Counted from the first letter of the stretch, positions 18,637 through 32,060 are shown. The stretch is DNA of 64,000 bases from Pseudomonas linyingensis (GCF_900109175.1 NZ_FNZE01000002.1:248001-312000), one strand, 5' to 3'. Made by a program: numbers and translations. The notes: a model not told the origin generated them from the sequence alone.

Positions 18637-20241
18637 ATGAACCTGTCGCTGCTCAGCCGTTACGCCTTCTTCGCCGCCTGCGTGCTGCTCACCCTGGTCA
18701 GCCTGCCGTGGCTGGCCGAGCTCTGGCCGCTGACCCTGCTGTGCGGGGCGCTGAGCCTCATCGGGGTCAATGACCTGCGCCAGAGCCGCCACGCGGTGCG
18801 GCGCAACTACCCGATCCTCGGCAACATCCGCTACCTGGTGGAGTTCGTGCGCCCGGAGATCCGCCAGTACCTGCTGGAGGGCGACAACGAGCGCCTGCCA
18901 TTCTCCCGCGCGCAGCGCTCGCTGGTCTACGCGCGGGCCAAGAACGAGGGCGCCGACAAGCCGTTCGGCACCCTCAGCGACGTTGGTGCGACCGGCTTCG
19001 AGTTCATCGGCCACTCCATGCTGCCGGCCGCGCATGCCGATCCGGCGACCTTCCGCGTCGACATCGGCGGCCCGCAGTGCCGCCAGCCGTACTCGGCGTC
19101 GATCTTCAACATCTCGGCGATGAGTTTCGGCTCGCTGAGCGCCAACGCCATCCGCGCGCTGAACCAGGGCGCGGCGCTCGGCGGCTTCGCCCACGACACC
19201 GGCGAGGGCAGCATCAGCGCCTACCATCGCGAGCACCGCGGCGATCTGATCTGGGAGCTGGGCAGCGGCTATTTCGGCTGCCGCACGGCGGACGGCCGCT
19301 TCGACCCGCAGCGCTTCGCCGTGCAGGCCAACGACCCGCAGGTGAAGATGATCGAGGTCAAGCTCAGCCAGGGCGCCAAGCCGGGCCATGGCGGCATCCT
19401 GCCCCGCCACAAGGTGACGCCCGAGATCGCCGCCACCCGCGGCGTGCCGCTGGGCGAGGACTGCATCTCGCCGGCGCGGCACAGCGAGTTCGCCACCCCG
19501 GTGGAGCTGCTCGAATTCCTCGCCCGCCTGCGCGAGCTGTCCGGCGGCAAGCCGGTCGGCTTCAAGTTCTGCCTGGGCCACCCGTGGGAGTTCATGGCCA
19601 TCGCCAAGGCGATGCTCAGGACCGGCATCCTCCCCGACTTCATCGTGGTCGACGGCAAGGAGGGCGGCACCGGCGCGGCGCCGGTGGAATTCACCGACCA
19701 CATCGGCGTGCCTCTGCGCGAGGGCCTGCTGTTCGTGCACAACACCCTGGTCGGTCTGAACCTGCGCGACAAGATCCGCATCGGCGCCAGCGGCAAGATC
19801 GTCAGCGCCTTCGACATCGCCAGCGTGCTGGCCATCGGCGCCGACTGGGCCAACTCGGCGCGCGGCTTCATGTTCGCCATCGGCTGTATCCAGTCGCAGT
19901 CATGCCATACCAACAAGTGCCCGACCGGGGTGGCCACCCAGGACCCGCTGCGCCAGCGCGCCCTGGTGGTGACGGACAAGGCGGCGCGGGTGCACAGCTT
20001 CCACCGCAACACCCTCAAGGCGCTGGCCGAGATGATCGCCGCCGCCGGCCTCGAGCATCCCTCCCGACTAGAGCCGCGCCATCTGGCCCTGCGCGTGTCG
20101 CCCAGCGAGCTCAGCCTGTTCTCGCAGAGGCACGTCTATCTCAAGCCCGGCGAGCTGCTCGGCGGGCAGATCGAGGGCGAGTTCTACGCGCGCATGTGGC
20201 GCATGGCGCAGGCGGACAGCTTTGCCCCGGCGGGTGCCTGA
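18637..20241 (+). CDS. Membrane-anchored FMN-binding glutamate synthase-like protein (stand-alone GltS domain)
   Basis: 534-residue protein. Two hydrophobic helices (about residues 5-25 and 28-47) precede a glutamate-synthase-type FMN TIM barrel (about 120-490). The barrel holds SQGAKPGHGGILP, VDGKEGGTGAAP and a 3Fe-4S ligand set Cys417-Cys423-Cys428 with the same spacing as in GltB of this window. There is no glutamine amidotransferase domain, so it cannot use glutamine as GltB does; the true substrate is unknown. Three in-frame ATGs exist at 18619, 18631 and 18637. The last has GGAG eight bases upstream and begins at the first helix. Confidence is high for the family, low for the reaction. 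Confidence 0.85.
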   Translation: MNLSLLSRYAFFAACVLLTLVSLPWLAELWPLTLLCGALSLIGVNDLRQSRHAVRRNYPILGNIRYLVEFVRPEIRQYLLEGDNERLPFSRAQRSLVYARAKNEGADKPFGTLSDVGATGFEFIGHSMLPAAHADPATFRVDIGGPQCRQPYSASIFNISAMSFGSLSANAIRALNQGAALGGFAHDTGEGSISAYHREHRGDLIWELGSGYFGCRTADGRFDPQRFAVQANDPQVKMIEVKLSQGAKPGHGGILPRHKVTPEIAATRGVPLGEDCISPARHSEFATPVELLEFLARLRELSGGKPVGFKFCLGHPWEFMAIAKAMLRTGILPDFIVVDGKEGGTGAAPVEFTDHIGVPLREGLLFVHNTLVGLNLRDKIRIGASGKIVSAFDIASVLAIGADWANSARGFMFAIGCIQSQSCHTNKCPTGVATQDPLRQRALVVTDKAARVHSFHRNTLKALAEMIAAAGLEHPSRLEPRHLALRVSPSELSLFSQRHVYLKPGELLGGQIEGEFYARMWRMAQADSFAPAGA

Positions 20242-20250
20242 GCACGCCGC

Positions 20251-23016
<2,766 letters not shown>

Positions 23017-23153
23017 AGGCGCTGGGCTGCACGCCGCAAGTACGGAGCCCGGGCAAACAGATGATTCGCGGCATGCCGCAACGCGCCATTCCTCGCTATG
23101 ATCCCCTCCACCACGGCAGGACGGATGGTCCTGTGTCAGCCTCGGAGGCCTGC

Positions 23154-24125
23154 ATGCACACCCTGTATCCGGAGATCAAACCCTACGCCCGCCACCAGCT
23201 GGCGGTGGACCATCCGCACGAGCTGTACGTCGACGAGAGCGGCACGCCGGACGGCTTGCCGGTGCTGTTCGTCCACGGCGGGCCGGGCGCCGGCTGCGAT
23301 GCGGCCAGCCGCCGCTGGTTCGATCCGACCATCTATCGCATCGTCACCTTCGACCAGCGCGGCTGCGGCCGCTCGACCCCGCACGCCAGTCTCGACCGCA
23401 ACACCACCTGGGATCTGGTGGCGGACATGGAACGCATCCGCGAGCACCTGGGCATCGACAAGTGGGTGCTGTTCGGCGGCTCCTGGGGCTCGACCCTGTC
23501 GCTGGCCTACGCGCAGACCCATCCCGAGCGCGTGCACGCGCTGATCCTGCGCGGCATCTTCCTCTGTCGCCCCCAGGAGATCCGCTGGTTCTACCAGGAG
23601 GGCGCCAGCCGCCTGTTCCCTGACTACTGGGAGGACTATCTGGCGCCGATCCCCCAGGAGGAGCGCCACGATCTGGTCGACGCCTTCTACCGCCGCCTCG
23701 CCGGCGCGGACCAGATCGCGCAGATGCACGCGGCCAAGGCCTGGTCGATCTGGGAGGGGCGCACCGCCACCCTGCGCCCCAACGGCCATGTGGTCGAGCG
23801 TTTCTCCGAGCCGCAGCGCGCGCTGTCGATCGCCCGCATCGAGTGCCACTACTTCATCAACAATGCCTTTCTCGAGGAAGACCAGCTGCTGCGCGACATG
23901 CACAAGATCGCCCACATTCCCGGGGTGATCGTCCACGGCCGCTACGACGTGGTCTGTCCGCTGGACAACGCCTGGGCGCTGCACCAGGCCTGGCCGAACT
24001 GCGAGCTGAACATCATCCGTGACGCCGGCCACGCCGCCGGCGAGCCGGGCATCACCGACGCGCTGGTGCGCGCCACCGGCGAGGTGGCCCGACGCCTGCT
24101 CGACCTGCCGGAGGGCCACGCGTGA
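23154..24125 (+). CDS. pip: Proline iminopeptidase
   Basis: 323-residue alpha/beta hydrolase of peptidase family S33, which removes N-terminal proline from peptides. The oxyanion motif HGGPG is at 41-45 and the nucleophile Ser110 sits in GGSWGS. Later, HGRYDVVCP and DAGHAAGEP supply the catalytic Asp and His. The start is supported by a GGAGG ribosome site. The stop overlaps the GTG of dtd by 4 bases, so the two genes are coupled, an arrangement also known in P. aeruginosa. Confidence 0.96.
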   Translation: MHTLYPEIKPYARHQLAVDHPHELYVDESGTPDGLPVLFVHGGPGAGCDAASRRWFDPTIYRIVTFDQRGCGRSTPHASLDRNTTWDLVADMERIREHLGIDKWVLFGGSWGSTLSLAYAQTHPERVHALILRGIFLCRPQEIRWFYQEGASRLFPDYWEDYLAPIPQEERHDLVDAFYRRLAGADQIAQMHAAKAWSIWEGRTATLRPNGHVVERFSEPQRALSIARIECHYFINNAFLEEDQLLRDMHKIAHIPGVIVHGRYDVVCPLDNAWALHQAWPNCELNIIRDAGHAAGEPGITDALVRATGEVARRLLDLPEGHA

Positions 24126-24559
24126 AGGCATTGCTGCAACGGGTGCGCGGCGCGCGGGTGGAGGTGGCCGGCGAGGTGGTCGGCGCCATCGACCAGGGTC
24201 TGCTGGTGCTGGTTGGCGTCGAGCCGCAGGACGACGAGGCGAGCGCCGACAAGCTGCTGCACAAGCTGCTCAACTACCGGGTGTTCAGTGACGCCGAAGG
24301 CAAGATGAACCTGTCGCTCAAGGACGTCGACGGCGGCCTGCTGCTGGTCTCGCAGTTCACCCTCGCCGCCGATACGAAGAGCGGCCTGCGGCCGAGCTTC
24401 TCCAGCGCAGCAAAGCCGGCGCAGGGCGCGGCGCTGTTCGACTACCTGCTGGCGCGCGCCGGTGCGCAGCACGCCCAAGTGGCCAGCGGGCGCTTCGGCG
24501 CCGACATGCAGGTGCATCTGGTGAATGACGGGCCGGTGACCTTCCTGCTCGAGGTCTGA
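24122..24559 (+). CDS. dtd: D-aminoacyl-tRNA deacylase
   Basis: 145-residue DTD enzyme that hydrolyses D-amino acids (and glycine) from mischarged tRNAs. The cross-subunit active-site motifs SQFTL (about residue 78) and NDGPVTF (near the C-terminus) are both present. It uses a GTG start inside the GTGA overlap with the pip stop, so translation is probably coupled. Length is standard. Confidence 0.96.
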   Translation: MKALLQRVRGARVEVAGEVVGAIDQGLLVLVGVEPQDDEASADKLLHKLLNYRVFSDAEGKMNLSLKDVDGGLLLVSQFTLAADTKSGLRPSFSSAAKPAQGAALFDYLLARAGAQHAQVASGRFGADMQVHLVNDGPVTFLLEV

Positions 24560-24654
24560 GTCGCAGCCTGCGGCGGTTGGTCGCAGGTTTCGCTTGAGGC
24601 GACGGGCAGCGGCCTCTAAGGTGTGGCTTCCACCACTGCGCGGGAAGCCAGCCG

Positions 24655-25863
24655 ATGAATTCACAGGGACAACGCATGAAGGTGCTCGGCGCGGGCATCT
24701 TCAGTCTCCTCCTCGCCCTCGGCGTCGCCCGCTTCGCCTACACCCCGCTGCTGCCGGTGATGCAGGCGCAGGCCGGACTGGGCCTGGCCGAGGGCGGCTG
24801 GCTGGCCGCGCTCAACTACGCCGGCTATCTATCCGGTGCGCTGATCGCTTCGCTGATCAGTGACCTGGTGCTCAAGGATCGCCTGTACCGCATCGGCATG
24901 GTGCTGGCGGTGCTCAGCACCCTGCTCATGGGCCTGACCAGCGACTTCACCCTGTGGGCGGTGTCGCGCTTCGTCGCCGGCCTGAGCAGCGCGGCGAGCA
25001 TGCTGCTGGGAACCGGGCTGATCCTCAACTGGCTGATCCGCCACAACCAGCGCAGCGAGCTGGGCATCCACTTTTCCGGGGTCGGCCTGGGCATCATCGG
25101 CTGCTCGGCCGTGGTGGCGCTGCTGGGTCAGTGGCTGGACTGGCGCGAGCAGTGGTTCGCGCTCAGCGCGCTGGCCTGCCTGCTGCTGGTGCCGGCGCTG
25201 GCCTGGCTGCCGAAACCGGACCGCAGCCAGCTCACCACGTCCGGCCAGCCGATGCGCGACAATCCGCCGAGCAGGCTGTTCCTGCGCCTGTTCATGGCCG
25301 CCTACTTCTGTGCCGGGGTCGGCTACGTGGTCAGCGCGACCTTCATCGTCGCCATCGTCGACCACCTGCCCGGGCTGGCCGGCAAGGGCAGCTGGAGCTT
25401 CCTCGCCATCGGCCTGGCCGCGGCGCCGGCGTGCATCGTCTGGGACTTCGTGGCCCGGCGTACCGGCGAACTCAACGCGTTGATCCTCGCCGCCGTCCTG
25501 CAGGTGGTCGGCATCCTGCTGCCGCTGAGTGGTGGTATTGCTGGCGCTCTTGCCGGGGCGCTGCTGTTCGGCGGCACCTTCGTCGGCATGGTCAGCCTGG
25601 TGCTGTGCATGGCTGGGCGCTACTACCCGACCCGACCGGCGAAGATGATGGGCAAGATGACCCTGTCCTATGGCGCGGCGCAGATCGTCGGGCCGGCGGT
25701 GACCGGCTGGCTGGCCGCGGCGCTGGGCAGTTATGCCGGCGGGCTGTACTTCGCCGCGGCGATGATGGTGTTGGGCACCCTGTTGCTGCTGGCGCTCAAG
25801 GGCGTCGAGCGCCGTGACGGGCTGGCGGCGGAGATGGCGCGTCAGCCCTGTCCGCAGTCCTGA
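24655..25863 (+). CDS. YbfB/YjiJ-family MFS transporter
   Basis: 402-residue permease with about 12 hydrophobic helices. The N-terminal LGVARFAYTPLLPVMQ motif is the mark of the YbfB/YjiJ branch of the major facilitator superfamily, whose substrates are largely unknown. The ATG at 24655 has GGGAAG 8 bases upstream, but the ATG at 24676 with AGGGA is equally possible. It stands alone between dtd and the convergent rsmE. No regulator is adjacent. Confidence 0.88.
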   Translation: MNSQGQRMKVLGAGIFSLLLALGVARFAYTPLLPVMQAQAGLGLAEGGWLAALNYAGYLSGALIASLISDLVLKDRLYRIGMVLAVLSTLLMGLTSDFTLWAVSRFVAGLSSAASMLLGTGLILNWLIRHNQRSELGIHFSGVGLGIIGCSAVVALLGQWLDWREQWFALSALACLLLVPALAWLPKPDRSQLTTSGQPMRDNPPSRLFLRLFMAAYFCAGVGYVVSATFIVAIVDHLPGLAGKGSWSFLAIGLAAAPACIVWDFVARRTGELNALILAAVLQVVGILLPLSGGIAGALAGALLFGGTFVGMVSLVLCMAGRYYPTRPAKMMGKMTLSYGAAQIVGPAVTGWLAAALGSYAGGLYFAAAMMVLGTLLLLALKGVERRDGLAAEMARQPCPQS

Positions 25864-25881
25864 GGGTGGGTCGGCGTTGAG

Positions 25882-26592
25882 TCAGAACAGGCGGGCGAGC
25901 AGGGCGGTGACCGCCGTCTCCACGCGCAGGATGCGCTCGCCGAGCTGTACCGGCGCGAGGCCAGCCTCCTGCAGCTTGTCCACCTCGTAGGGAATCCAGC
26001 CGCCTTCCGGGCCGATGGCCAGGGTTACCGGCGCATCGACCGCGCGCGGGCAGGCCGGCCAGGCACCGGGGTGGCCGACCAGGCCGAGGCTGCCGGCGGC
26101 CAGTGCCGGCAGGCGGTCCTCGACGAAGGGCTTGAAGCGCTTCTCGATGGTGACTTCCGGCAGCACGGTGTCGCGCGCCTGCTCGAGGCCGAGGATCAGC
26201 TGCTCGCGGATCGCCTCGGGCTGCAGGAACGGGGTCTGCCAGAAGCTCTTTTCCACCCGGTAGCTGTTGAGCAGCACCAGGCGCGGCACGCCCATGCTGG
26301 CCACGGTCTGCAGTACCCGCTTGAACATCTTCGGCCGCGGCAGGGCGAGCAGCAGGGTCAGCGGCAGCTTGGCCGGTGGCGGCTGGTCGAGGGTGAGGAT
26401 CTCGATTTCCGCCTCGTCGGCGTCCAGGCGCAGCAGGCGGCCTTCGCCCATCAGGCCGGCGAGGCGGCCGACGCGCAGGTTGTCGCCGGCCTCGGCGCGG
26501 TGCACCTCATGCAGGTGTTTGAGGCGCCGGCCGCGCAGCAGGGCGCGGCCCTCGGCGACGAAATCGCCGTCTTCGAGCAACAGCAGGTTCAC
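25882..26592 (-). CDS. rsmE: 16S rRNA (uracil-1498-N3)-methyltransferase RsmE
   Basis: 236-residue SPOUT-class methyltransferase acting on U1498 of 16S rRNA with S-adenosylmethionine. An N-terminal PUA-like part (about 1-70) is followed by the knotted SPOUT domain with AIGPEGGW (about 193-200) and [11 protein letters not shown] near the end. It has a GTG start in a GTGA overlap with the tatC stop, so it is the last gene of the hisIE-tatABC-rsmE strand block and is probably translationally coupled to tatC. Confidence 0.95.
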   Translation of the reverse strand: MNLLLLEDGDFVAEGRALLRGRRLKHLHEVHRAEAGDNLRVGRLAGLMGEGRLLRLDADEAEIEILTLDQPPPAKLPLTLLLALPRPKMFKRVLQTVASMGVPRLVLLNSYRVEKSFWQTPFLQPEAIREQLILGLEQARDTVLPEVTIEKRFKPFVEDRLPALAAGSLGLVGHPGAWPACPRAVDAPVTLAIGPEGGWIPYEVDKLQEAGLAPVQLGERILRVETAVTALLARLF

Positions 26593-27413
26593 GCCTGCGG
26601 CGCCGGCGGCTGGTCGTCGTCACGGCTGGCGACGGCGGTGCTGGCGCTGGCCGCGGCATCGGCCTCCGCTTCCGCCTCATCGCGGCGGCGCGCCATGGCG
26701 CCGAACAGCAGGCCGACCTCGAACAGCATCCACATCGGCACGGCCAGCAGGGTCTGCGAGAACACGTCCGGCGGGGTGAGGACCATGCCGACCACGAAGC
26801 AGCCGACGATCACGTAGGGGCGGCTCTTGCGCAGGGTGGCGACGTCGACGATGCCGATCCAGATCAGCAGGAAGGTCGCCACCGGGATCTCGAAGGCCAC
26901 GCCGAAGGCGAAGAACAGGGTGAGCACGAAGTCGAGGTACTGGCCGATGTCGGTCATCATCGCCACCCCTTCCGGGGTCACGCTGGCGAAGAAACCGAAC
27001 ATGATCGGGAACACCACGAAGTAGGCGAAGGCCATGCCGCCGTAGAACAGCAGGATGCTGGAGACCAGCAGCGGCACGGCGATGCGCTTCTCGTGCTGGT
27101 ACAGGCCGGGGGCGATGAAGCCCCAGATCTGCTGGAGGATCACCGGCATGCCGAGGAACAAGGCGACCATCAGGGTCAGCTTGAACGGGGTGAGGAACGG
27201 CGAGGCCACTCCGGTGGCGATCATCGTCGCGCCTTCCGGCAGGTAGGCGCGCAGCGGCGCGGCGACCAACGCGTAGATATCCTGGGCGAAGTAGAACAGC
27301 CCGGCGAAGATCAGCAGGATGATCACCACGCAGCGCAGGATGCGGTTGCGCAGCTCGGTGAGGTGCGCGACCAGGGGCATTTCCTGGTCCGGCAGGGGAG
27401 TCTGGTCGGTCAT
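26589..27413 (-). CDS. tatC: Sec-independent protein translocase TatC
   Basis: 274-residue core receptor of the twin-arginine translocase, with six membrane helices and the conserved N-terminal HLTELRNRI signature that contacts signal peptides. The FxxP-type cytoplasmic and periplasmic motifs of TatC follow. The last 35 or so residues form a charged, Ala-rich cytoplasmic tail (E/A/D repeats then DDDQPP). It overlaps tatB and rsmE by 4 bases each. PhoX, encoded in this window, is a likely client. Confidence 0.97.
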   Translation of the reverse strand: MTDQTPLPDQEMPLVAHLTELRNRILRCVVIILLIFAGLFYFAQDIYALVAAPLRAYLPEGATMIATGVASPFLTPFKLTLMVALFLGMPVILQQIWGFIAPGLYQHEKRIAVPLLVSSILLFYGGMAFAYFVVFPIMFGFFASVTPEGVAMMTDIGQYLDFVLTLFFAFGVAFEIPVATFLLIWIGIVDVATLRKSRPYVIVGCFVVGMVLTPPDVFSQTLLAVPMWMLFEVGLLFGAMARRRDEAEAEADAAASASTAVASRDDDQPPAPQA

Positions 27414-27895
27414 GTCGGGCGCGGTGGCTCACTGGGTGCCGGCGGCGGGCTGGCGGACGGTGCGGCGGTAGGGGTTGCTGCGGCAGCTTCCGCGGCCGGG
27501 ACGGCCGGGCTGGCCGCCTGGTATTCCGGCAGCGAGGCCAGGCGGCTGTGCGGCGCGATGGGCGCGCCGGCCTGCTCGGCGGTAGGCGCTGCCGCCGCCG
27601 ATGCCTCGCCGCTCGGTGCCGCGGGCGTGGCGGCGCCGGAGGCCGGCGTACTGTCCGGCTGGGCGGCCTGCTGCTGGCGTTCCAGGGCGAGAATGTTCTC
27701 GTTGTGCAGCTGGCGGCGGATCTCGTCGGCGCCGATCTCGCGCTCGACCTCGCTCTTGATCGCCGCGAAGCTGCGCTTGAGCCGGCCGATCCACAGCCCG
27801 GCGGTGCGCGCGGCGCCCGGCAGGCGCTCGGGGCCGAGCACCAGCAGGGCCACCAGGGCGACCAGCAGCAGTTCGGAAAAACCTACGTCGAACAT
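27410..27895 (-). CDS. tatB: Sec-independent protein translocase TatB
   Basis: 161-residue TatB. The short N-terminal membrane helix ([20 protein letters not shown]) carries Glu8 and is followed by the GPERLP hinge at 21-26, then an amphipathic helix. The remaining roughly 75 residues are an Ala/Pro-rich, probably disordered tail. TatB pairs with TatC to recognise RR signal peptides. It lies 32 bases downstream of tatA. Confidence 0.96.
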   Translation of the reverse strand: MFDVGFSELLLVALVALLVLGPERLPGAARTAGLWIGRLKRSFAAIKSEVEREIGADEIRRQLHNENILALERQQQAAQPDSTPASGAATPAAPSGEASAAAAPTAEQAGAPIAPHSRLASLPEYQAASPAVPAAEAAAATPTAAPSASPPPAPSEPPRPT

Positions 27896-27927
27896 GATTC
27901 AGCCAAGCTCCGGCACCCGTGGGTGCG

Positions 27928-28167
27928 TCAGTCCTTCTTCGCCGGTTCGTCGACCTTGCGCACTTCGCCCTGGATGGTGTGCCCCTTGGGCTCGTCAACC
28001 TGGGGCTTGGCGGGTTCTTCCTCGCCGGCGTTCACCGACTTGCGAAAGCCCTTGATCGCTTCGCCGACGTCCGAACCGAGCGACTTGAGGCGCTTGGTGC
28101 CGAACAGCATGACCACGATGAGCAGGATGATCAGGAGTTGCCAGATGCTGATGCCGCCGAGTCCCAT
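27928..28167 (-). CDS. tatA: Sec-independent protein translocase TatA
   Basis: 79-residue pore-forming component. One membrane helix (about 6-21) leads into the [20 protein letters not shown] amphipathic helix, with the conserved Phe-Gly hinge at 22-23. A charged C-terminal tail follows. It is the first tat gene of the hisI-hisE-tatA-tatB-tatC-rsmE order, with 25 bases to hisE. Confidence 0.97.
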   Translation of the reverse strand: MGLGGISIWQLLIILLIVVMLFGTKRLKSLGSDVGEAIKGFRKSVNAGEEEPAKPQVDEPKGHTIQGEVRKVDEPAKKD

Positions 28168-28192
28168 GATGGAATCTCCGAGTAGGTTGTTA

Positions 28193-28540
28193 TCAGGATT
28201 GCGAACGGGCGGCCTTTTCGGCGTGCCCGGAGAGGCCGAAGCGGCGGTCCAGTTCGTCGAGGACCGCCTGCGGGTGCTGGCCGAGGGCCGCGAGCATGAC
28301 CAGGGAATGGAACCACAGGTCGGCGGTTTCGTAGATCAGCTCGCTGCAGTCGCCGCTGTTGGCGGCGTCCTTGGCGGCGAGGATGGTTTCCACCGATTCC
28401 TCGCCGACCTTCTCGAGGATCTTGTTGAGCCCCTTGTGGTACAGGCTGGCCACGTAGGAGCTGTCCGGCGCGGCGCCCTTGCGGGCCTCGAGGACCGCGG
28501 CGAGGCGGGCGAGGGTGTCGTTGCTGCTGTGCTCACTCAT
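28193..28540 (-). CDS. hisE: Phosphoribosyl-ATP diphosphatase
   Basis: 115-residue all-alpha MazG-fold enzyme of histidine synthesis step 2, converting phosphoribosyl-ATP to phosphoribosyl-AMP. The metal-binding [14 protein letters not shown] and [12 protein letters not shown] motifs are clear. The ATG at 28540 overlaps the hisI stop by 8 bases. Upstream in-frame sequence is a shadow of hisI. In many bacteria HisI and HisE are fused; here they are separate, as is typical of Pseudomonas. Confidence 0.96.
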   Translation of the reverse strand: MSEHSSNDTLARLAAVLEARKGAAPDSSYVASLYHKGLNKILEKVGEESVETILAAKDAANSGDCSELIYETADLWFHSLVMLAALGQHPQAVLDELDRRFGLSGHAEKAARSQS

Positions 28541-28937
28541 GGCTGTGGCCCTTGTGCTCGTAGATGGCGTGCGGATCCTTGAGAACCGCATCGACGGTCT
28601 GCCAGGCGCCGTTCTCGTAGACGCGGTAGAAGCAGCTCTCGCGCCCGGTGTGGCAGGCGATGCCGCCGAGCTGCTCGACCTGCAGGACGATGACGTCGGC
28701 ATCGCAGTCCAGACGCAGCTCGTGCAGCTTCTGCACGTGGCCGGACTCCTCGCCCTTGCGCCACAGCTTGCCGCGCGAACGCGACCAGTAGATGGCGCGG
28801 CCCTCGTCGACGGTGAGCTGCAGGGATTCGCGGCTCATCCAGGCCATCATCAGGATGCGCCCGGTCTTGTAGTCCTGGGCAATCGCCGGGACCAGCCCGT
28901 CGGCGGTCCAGTGAATTTCGTCCAGCCAGTTGCTCAT
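28533..28937 (-). CDS. hisI: Phosphoribosyl-AMP cyclohydrolase
   Basis: 134-residue zinc enzyme of histidine synthesis step 3, opening the adenine ring of phosphoribosyl-AMP. The motifs [14 protein letters not shown] and [14 protein letters not shown] contain the zinc cysteines (Cys of [13 protein letters not shown]). Start at the ATG 28937, preceded by GAAGAA. It is the first gene of the hisIE-tat-rsmE block and lies 83 bases downstream of ubiB. Confidence 0.96.
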   Translation of the reverse strand: MSNWLDEIHWTADGLVPAIAQDYKTGRILMMAWMSRESLQLTVDEGRAIYWSRSRGKLWRKGEESGHVQKLHELRLDCDADVIVLQVEQLGGIACHTGRESCFYRVYENGAWQTVDAVLKDPHAIYEHKGHSHE

Positions 28938-29019
28938 CGGTTCTTCGCTTGTCCGGGGCGCCTTGCGGCGCCGGTTCAACGTTATATTCGGTCAGTGTGC
29001 CAGTGCCGCCCTGCGCTGG

Positions 29020-30609
29020 CTATCGGCGCAGAACCAGATACAGGCCGCCGGCCAGCATGGTCCAGGCCGGCCAGCTCTCGGCGTTCGCAGCCAGGCCGCT
29101 GCTGGCGGCGCCGAGCAGCAGGGCGGCGCCGAGCAGGCGCGCCAGCCAGTGGCCGCCCGCGGCGGTCGCCGGCGGTGTGCCGCTGCCGGCATGGCCGAGA
29201 CGCTCCAGCGCGGCGCCGGCCTTCTTGGCCAGCTGCGGTACCTGCTCGGCCTGGCTCTGCAGGTTGCGCAGCAGGTGCAGCGGACTCATGCGCTCGCGCA
29301 TCCAGCGCTCGAGGAACGGCTTGGCGGTGCTCCACAGGTCAAGGTCGGGATACAGCTGGCGGCCGAGGCCCTCGATGTTGAGCAGGGTCTTCTGCAGCAG
29401 CACCAACTGCGGCTGTACCTGCATGTTGAAGCGTCGTGCGGTCTGGAACAGGCGCAGCAGCACCTGGCCGAAGGAGATGTCCTTCAGCGGCTTCTCGAAG
29501 ATCGGTTCGCACACGGTGCGGATGGCCGCCTCGAAGTCGTTGACCTGGGTGTCGGCCGGCACCCAGCCGGAGTCGATATGCAGCTGCGCCACCTTGCGGT
29601 AGTCGCGCTTGAAGAAGGCCAGCAGGTTGCGCGCCAGGTAGTCCTGGTCCTCGGCGGTGAGGCTGCCGACGATGCCGCAGTCGATGGCGATGTACTGTGG
29701 TTCGTGGGGCGTGCGGGTGCTGACGAAGATATTGCCGGGGTGCATGTCGGCGTGGAAGAAGCTGTCGCGGAACACCTGGGTGAAGAAGATCTCCACGCCG
29801 CGCTCGGCCAGTTTCTTCATGTCGGTGTGCTGGTCGTGCAGGGCGGCCAGGTCGGTGACCGGGATGCCGTAGATACGCTCCATCACCAGCACCTTGGGGC
29901 GGCACCAGTCCCAGTACACCTGCGGCACGTAGAGCAGCTTGGAGTCCTCGAAGTTGCGTCGCAGCTGGCTGCCGTTGGCGGCCTCGCGGAGCAGATCGAG
30001 CTCGTCGAAGATGGTCTTCTCGTAGTCGCCGACCACTTCCACCGGGCGCAGGCGGCGGGCGTCGGCCGAGGCCTTCTCGGCCAGGCGGGCGAGGGTGAAC
30101 AGCCAGGCCATGTCCTGACGGATCACCGGCTCGAGGCCGGGGCGGACCACCTTGACCACCACGTCCTCGCCGCTCCTGAGCTGGGCGGCGTGCACCTGGG
30201 CCACCGAGGCGGAAGCCAGCGGCTGGCGCTCGAAGCGGCTGAACACCTGGTCGATGCTGGCGCCGAGCTGCTGCTCGATCAGCGCCACCGCCTGCTCGGG
30301 CGGGAACGGCGGCACCTTGTCCTGCAGGTGCGCCAGCTCGTCGGCGATGTCCGGCGGCAGCAGGTCGCGGCGGGTGGACAGCAGCTGGCCGAACTTGATG
30401 AACACCGGGCCGAGGTCTTCCAGGCTGCGGCGCAGGCGCTCGCCGCGCGACATCGCGATGGGCTGGCGCGGCAGCCAGCGCCAGGGCATGGCGCGCAGCA
30501 GGCTGCGCAGCCACCAGGGCAGCGGCAGGTCGAGCAGCAGGTCGTCGAGCTGGTAGCGGATGGCGGTCCGCTGGATGCGGATCAGGCGGCGCAGGGCGAG
30601 CAGCTTCAT
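29020..30609 (-). CDS. ubiB: Ubiquinone biosynthesis kinase-like protein UbiB
   Basis: 529-residue ABC1/ADCK-type atypical kinase needed for ubiquinone synthesis. The family-specific KFGQ motif is at 72-75 within [13 protein letters not shown]. The Ala-rich nucleotide loop [10 protein letters not shown] is near residue 140, and [12 protein letters not shown] is the catalytic loop. Two hydrophobic helices at the extreme C-terminus anchor it in the inner membrane. It follows ubiJ by 4 bases on the same strand. Confidence 0.96.
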   Translation of the reverse strand: MKLLALRRLIRIQRTAIRYQLDDLLLDLPLPWWLRSLLRAMPWRWLPRQPIAMSRGERLRRSLEDLGPVFIKFGQLLSTRRDLLPPDIADELAHLQDKVPPFPPEQAVALIEQQLGASIDQVFSRFERQPLASASVAQVHAAQLRSGEDVVVKVVRPGLEPVIRQDMAWLFTLARLAEKASADARRLRPVEVVGDYEKTIFDELDLLREAANGSQLRRNFEDSKLLYVPQVYWDWCRPKVLVMERIYGIPVTDLAALHDQHTDMKKLAERGVEIFFTQVFRDSFFHADMHPGNIFVSTRTPHEPQYIAIDCGIVGSLTAEDQDYLARNLLAFFKRDYRKVAQLHIDSGWVPADTQVNDFEAAIRTVCEPIFEKPLKDISFGQVLLRLFQTARRFNMQVQPQLVLLQKTLLNIEGLGRQLYPDLDLWSTAKPFLERWMRERMSPLHLLRNLQSQAEQVPQLAKKAGAALERLGHAGSGTPPATAAGGHWLARLLGAALLLGAASSGLAANAESWPAWTMLAGGLYLVLRR

Positions 30610-30613
30610 GCGG

Positions 30614-31231
30614 TCAGTCGGCTTCCGGAAGGCGGCGGGCAAGGCGCTCGCTGCGCGCCTCGAGACGGTCGAGGGCGAGCTTGAGGTGGTCCAGTTCGGC
30701 GAACTGCGCTTCGGCTTCGCGGCGGCCGAGCAGCGGGCGCGCTTCCTCGGCCAACCAGTCGGCGAGGTCGAGGCGCAGGCTGGCCAGGGCGTCGCCGCCC
30801 CACTGGCGGGCGTCATGCAGCGGGCGGGCCAGGGCAACGGCGCCGAGCGGGCCGAGCCACTCGGCCAGCGCGCCTTCCCAGTCGAGTTCGAGGTCTTGGA
30901 GGATGGCGGCGAGATCGAGCAGGCAACCGCTGTGGCCATCCAGTTCGACGTCGGCGGCGTGCAGCACGGCAGTCTTGTCGCGGCGCACGGCTAGCTCGAG
31001 CAGGCGGCTGGCCGGGGCGCGCAGGGTGCAGTCGGCCGGCGCTTCCCAGTGGCCGGCCAGACGCAGGCCGTCGGCTCCGGGCAGCAGGTACAGGCGCAGC
31101 GCCGGTGCCGTGCAGTCGACGGCGATCACCCGGCCTTGCAGCGCGGCCAGGCGCGGGCCGGCGGTGGCGTCCAGCGCCAGCACGCGGTTGAGGCCGGCCT
31201 CGACGCCGGCGAGCAGCGCGGCGGTCAGCAT
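30614..31231 (-). CDS. ubiJ: Ubiquinone biosynthesis accessory factor UbiJ (SCP2 domain)
   Basis: 205-residue lipid-binding accessory factor of the soluble Ubi metabolon. The N-terminal half is an SCP2-type domain. The C-terminal part ends in a coiled-coil-like [19 protein letters not shown] helix. The ATG shares one base with the ubiE stop (TGATG), so translation is coupled. Order ubiE-ubiJ-ubiB matches other gammaproteobacteria. Confidence 0.93.
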   Translation of the reverse strand: MLTAALLAGVEAGLNRVLALDATAGPRLAALQGRVIAVDCTAPALRLYLLPGADGLRLAGHWEAPADCTLRAPASRLLELAVRRDKTAVLHAADVELDGHSGCLLDLAAILQDLELDWEGALAEWLGPLGAVALARPLHDARQWGGDALASLRLDLADWLAEEARPLLGRREAEAQFAELDHLKLALDRLEARSERLARRLPEAD

Positions 31232-32001
31232 CAGGGCTTGATGCCGCGGTGCAGGGCGACGATGCCGCCGGTCATGTTGTGGTAGGTGACCAGGTCGAAG
31301 CCGGCGTCGACCATCATGCCCTTGAGGGTTTCCTGGTCGGGGTGCATGCGGATCGACTCGGCCAGGTAGCGGTAGCTGTCGGCGTCGTTGGTGATCAGCT
31401 TGCCGGCCAGCGGCATGAAGGCGAACGAGTAGGCGTCGTAGGCCTTGCCGAGCAGGGCGCTGGAGGGCTTGGAGAACTCCAGCACCAGCAGGCGGCCGCC
31501 GGGCTTGAGCACGCGCAGCATCGAGCGCAGGGCGTCTTCCTTGTGGGTGACGTTGCGCAGGCCGAAGGCGATGGTGACCACGTCGAAGTGGTTGTCGGGG
31601 AACGGCAGCTTCTCGGCGTCGGCCTGGACGAACCTGACGTTGCCGGCCACGCCGCAGTCGAGCAGCTTGTCGCGGCCGACCTGGAGCATCGAGGCGTTGA
31701 TGTCGGCCAGTACCACTTCGCCGGTCGGGCCGACCAGGCGCGAGAACTGGCGGGTCAGGTCGCCGGTGCCGCCGGCGATGTCGAGCACGCGGTTGCCCAG
31801 GCGCACGCCGGACAGCTCGATGGTGAAGCGCTTCCACAGGCGGTGCATGCCGGCGGAGAGCACGTCGTTCATCAGGTCGTACTTGGCGGCCACCGAGTGG
31901 AACACCTCGGCGACTTTCTGCGCCTTCTGGCTTTCCGGCACGCTCTGGTAACCGAAGTGGGTGGCGGGTTCGGCGTTGTCGGGCTTGCGCGGATCGCTCA
32001 T
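31231..32001 (-). CDS. ubiE: Ubiquinone/menaquinone C-methyltransferase UbiE
   Basis: 256-residue SAM-dependent methyltransferase (COQ5 family) that methylates the benzoquinol ring. The SAM-binding loop [11 protein letters not shown] and the [14 protein letters not shown] acidic loop are clear. It is the first gene of the ubiE-ubiJ-ubiB set. A promoter-like AAGACA-N17-TAGAAT lies just upstream (32032-32060). In reference pseudomonads the pha genes lie upstream of ubiE; here they are missing. Confidence 0.97.
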   Translation of the reverse strand: MSDPRKPDNAEPATHFGYQSVPESQKAQKVAEVFHSVAAKYDLMNDVLSAGMHRLWKRFTIELSGVRLGNRVLDIAGGTGDLTRQFSRLVGPTGEVVLADINASMLQVGRDKLLDCGVAGNVRFVQADAEKLPFPDNHFDVVTIAFGLRNVTHKEDALRSMLRVLKPGGRLLVLEFSKPSSALLGKAYDAYSFAFMPLAGKLITNDADSYRYLAESIRMHPDQETLKGMMVDAGFDLVTYHNMTGGIVALHRGIKP

Positions 32002-32022
32002 GTCGCAGTCACCTGAAAAAAT

Positions 32023-32060
32023 GTGGCGGTCATTCTAATCGCCACCGCGGCCTTTGTCTT
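32023..32060 (-). promoter_or_regulatory. Putative ubiE promoter overlapping a terminator-like hairpin
   Basis: On the minus strand AAGACA (32060-32055) and TAGAAT (32037-32032) are separated by 17 bases, a fair sigma-70 match. The same stretch can form a 6-bp stem (GTGGCG 32023-32028 with CGCCAC 32040-32045) followed on the minus strand by ATTTTTTC. It could therefore end transcription coming from hslVU-DUF971. Either or both functions are possible. Confidence 0.4.
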
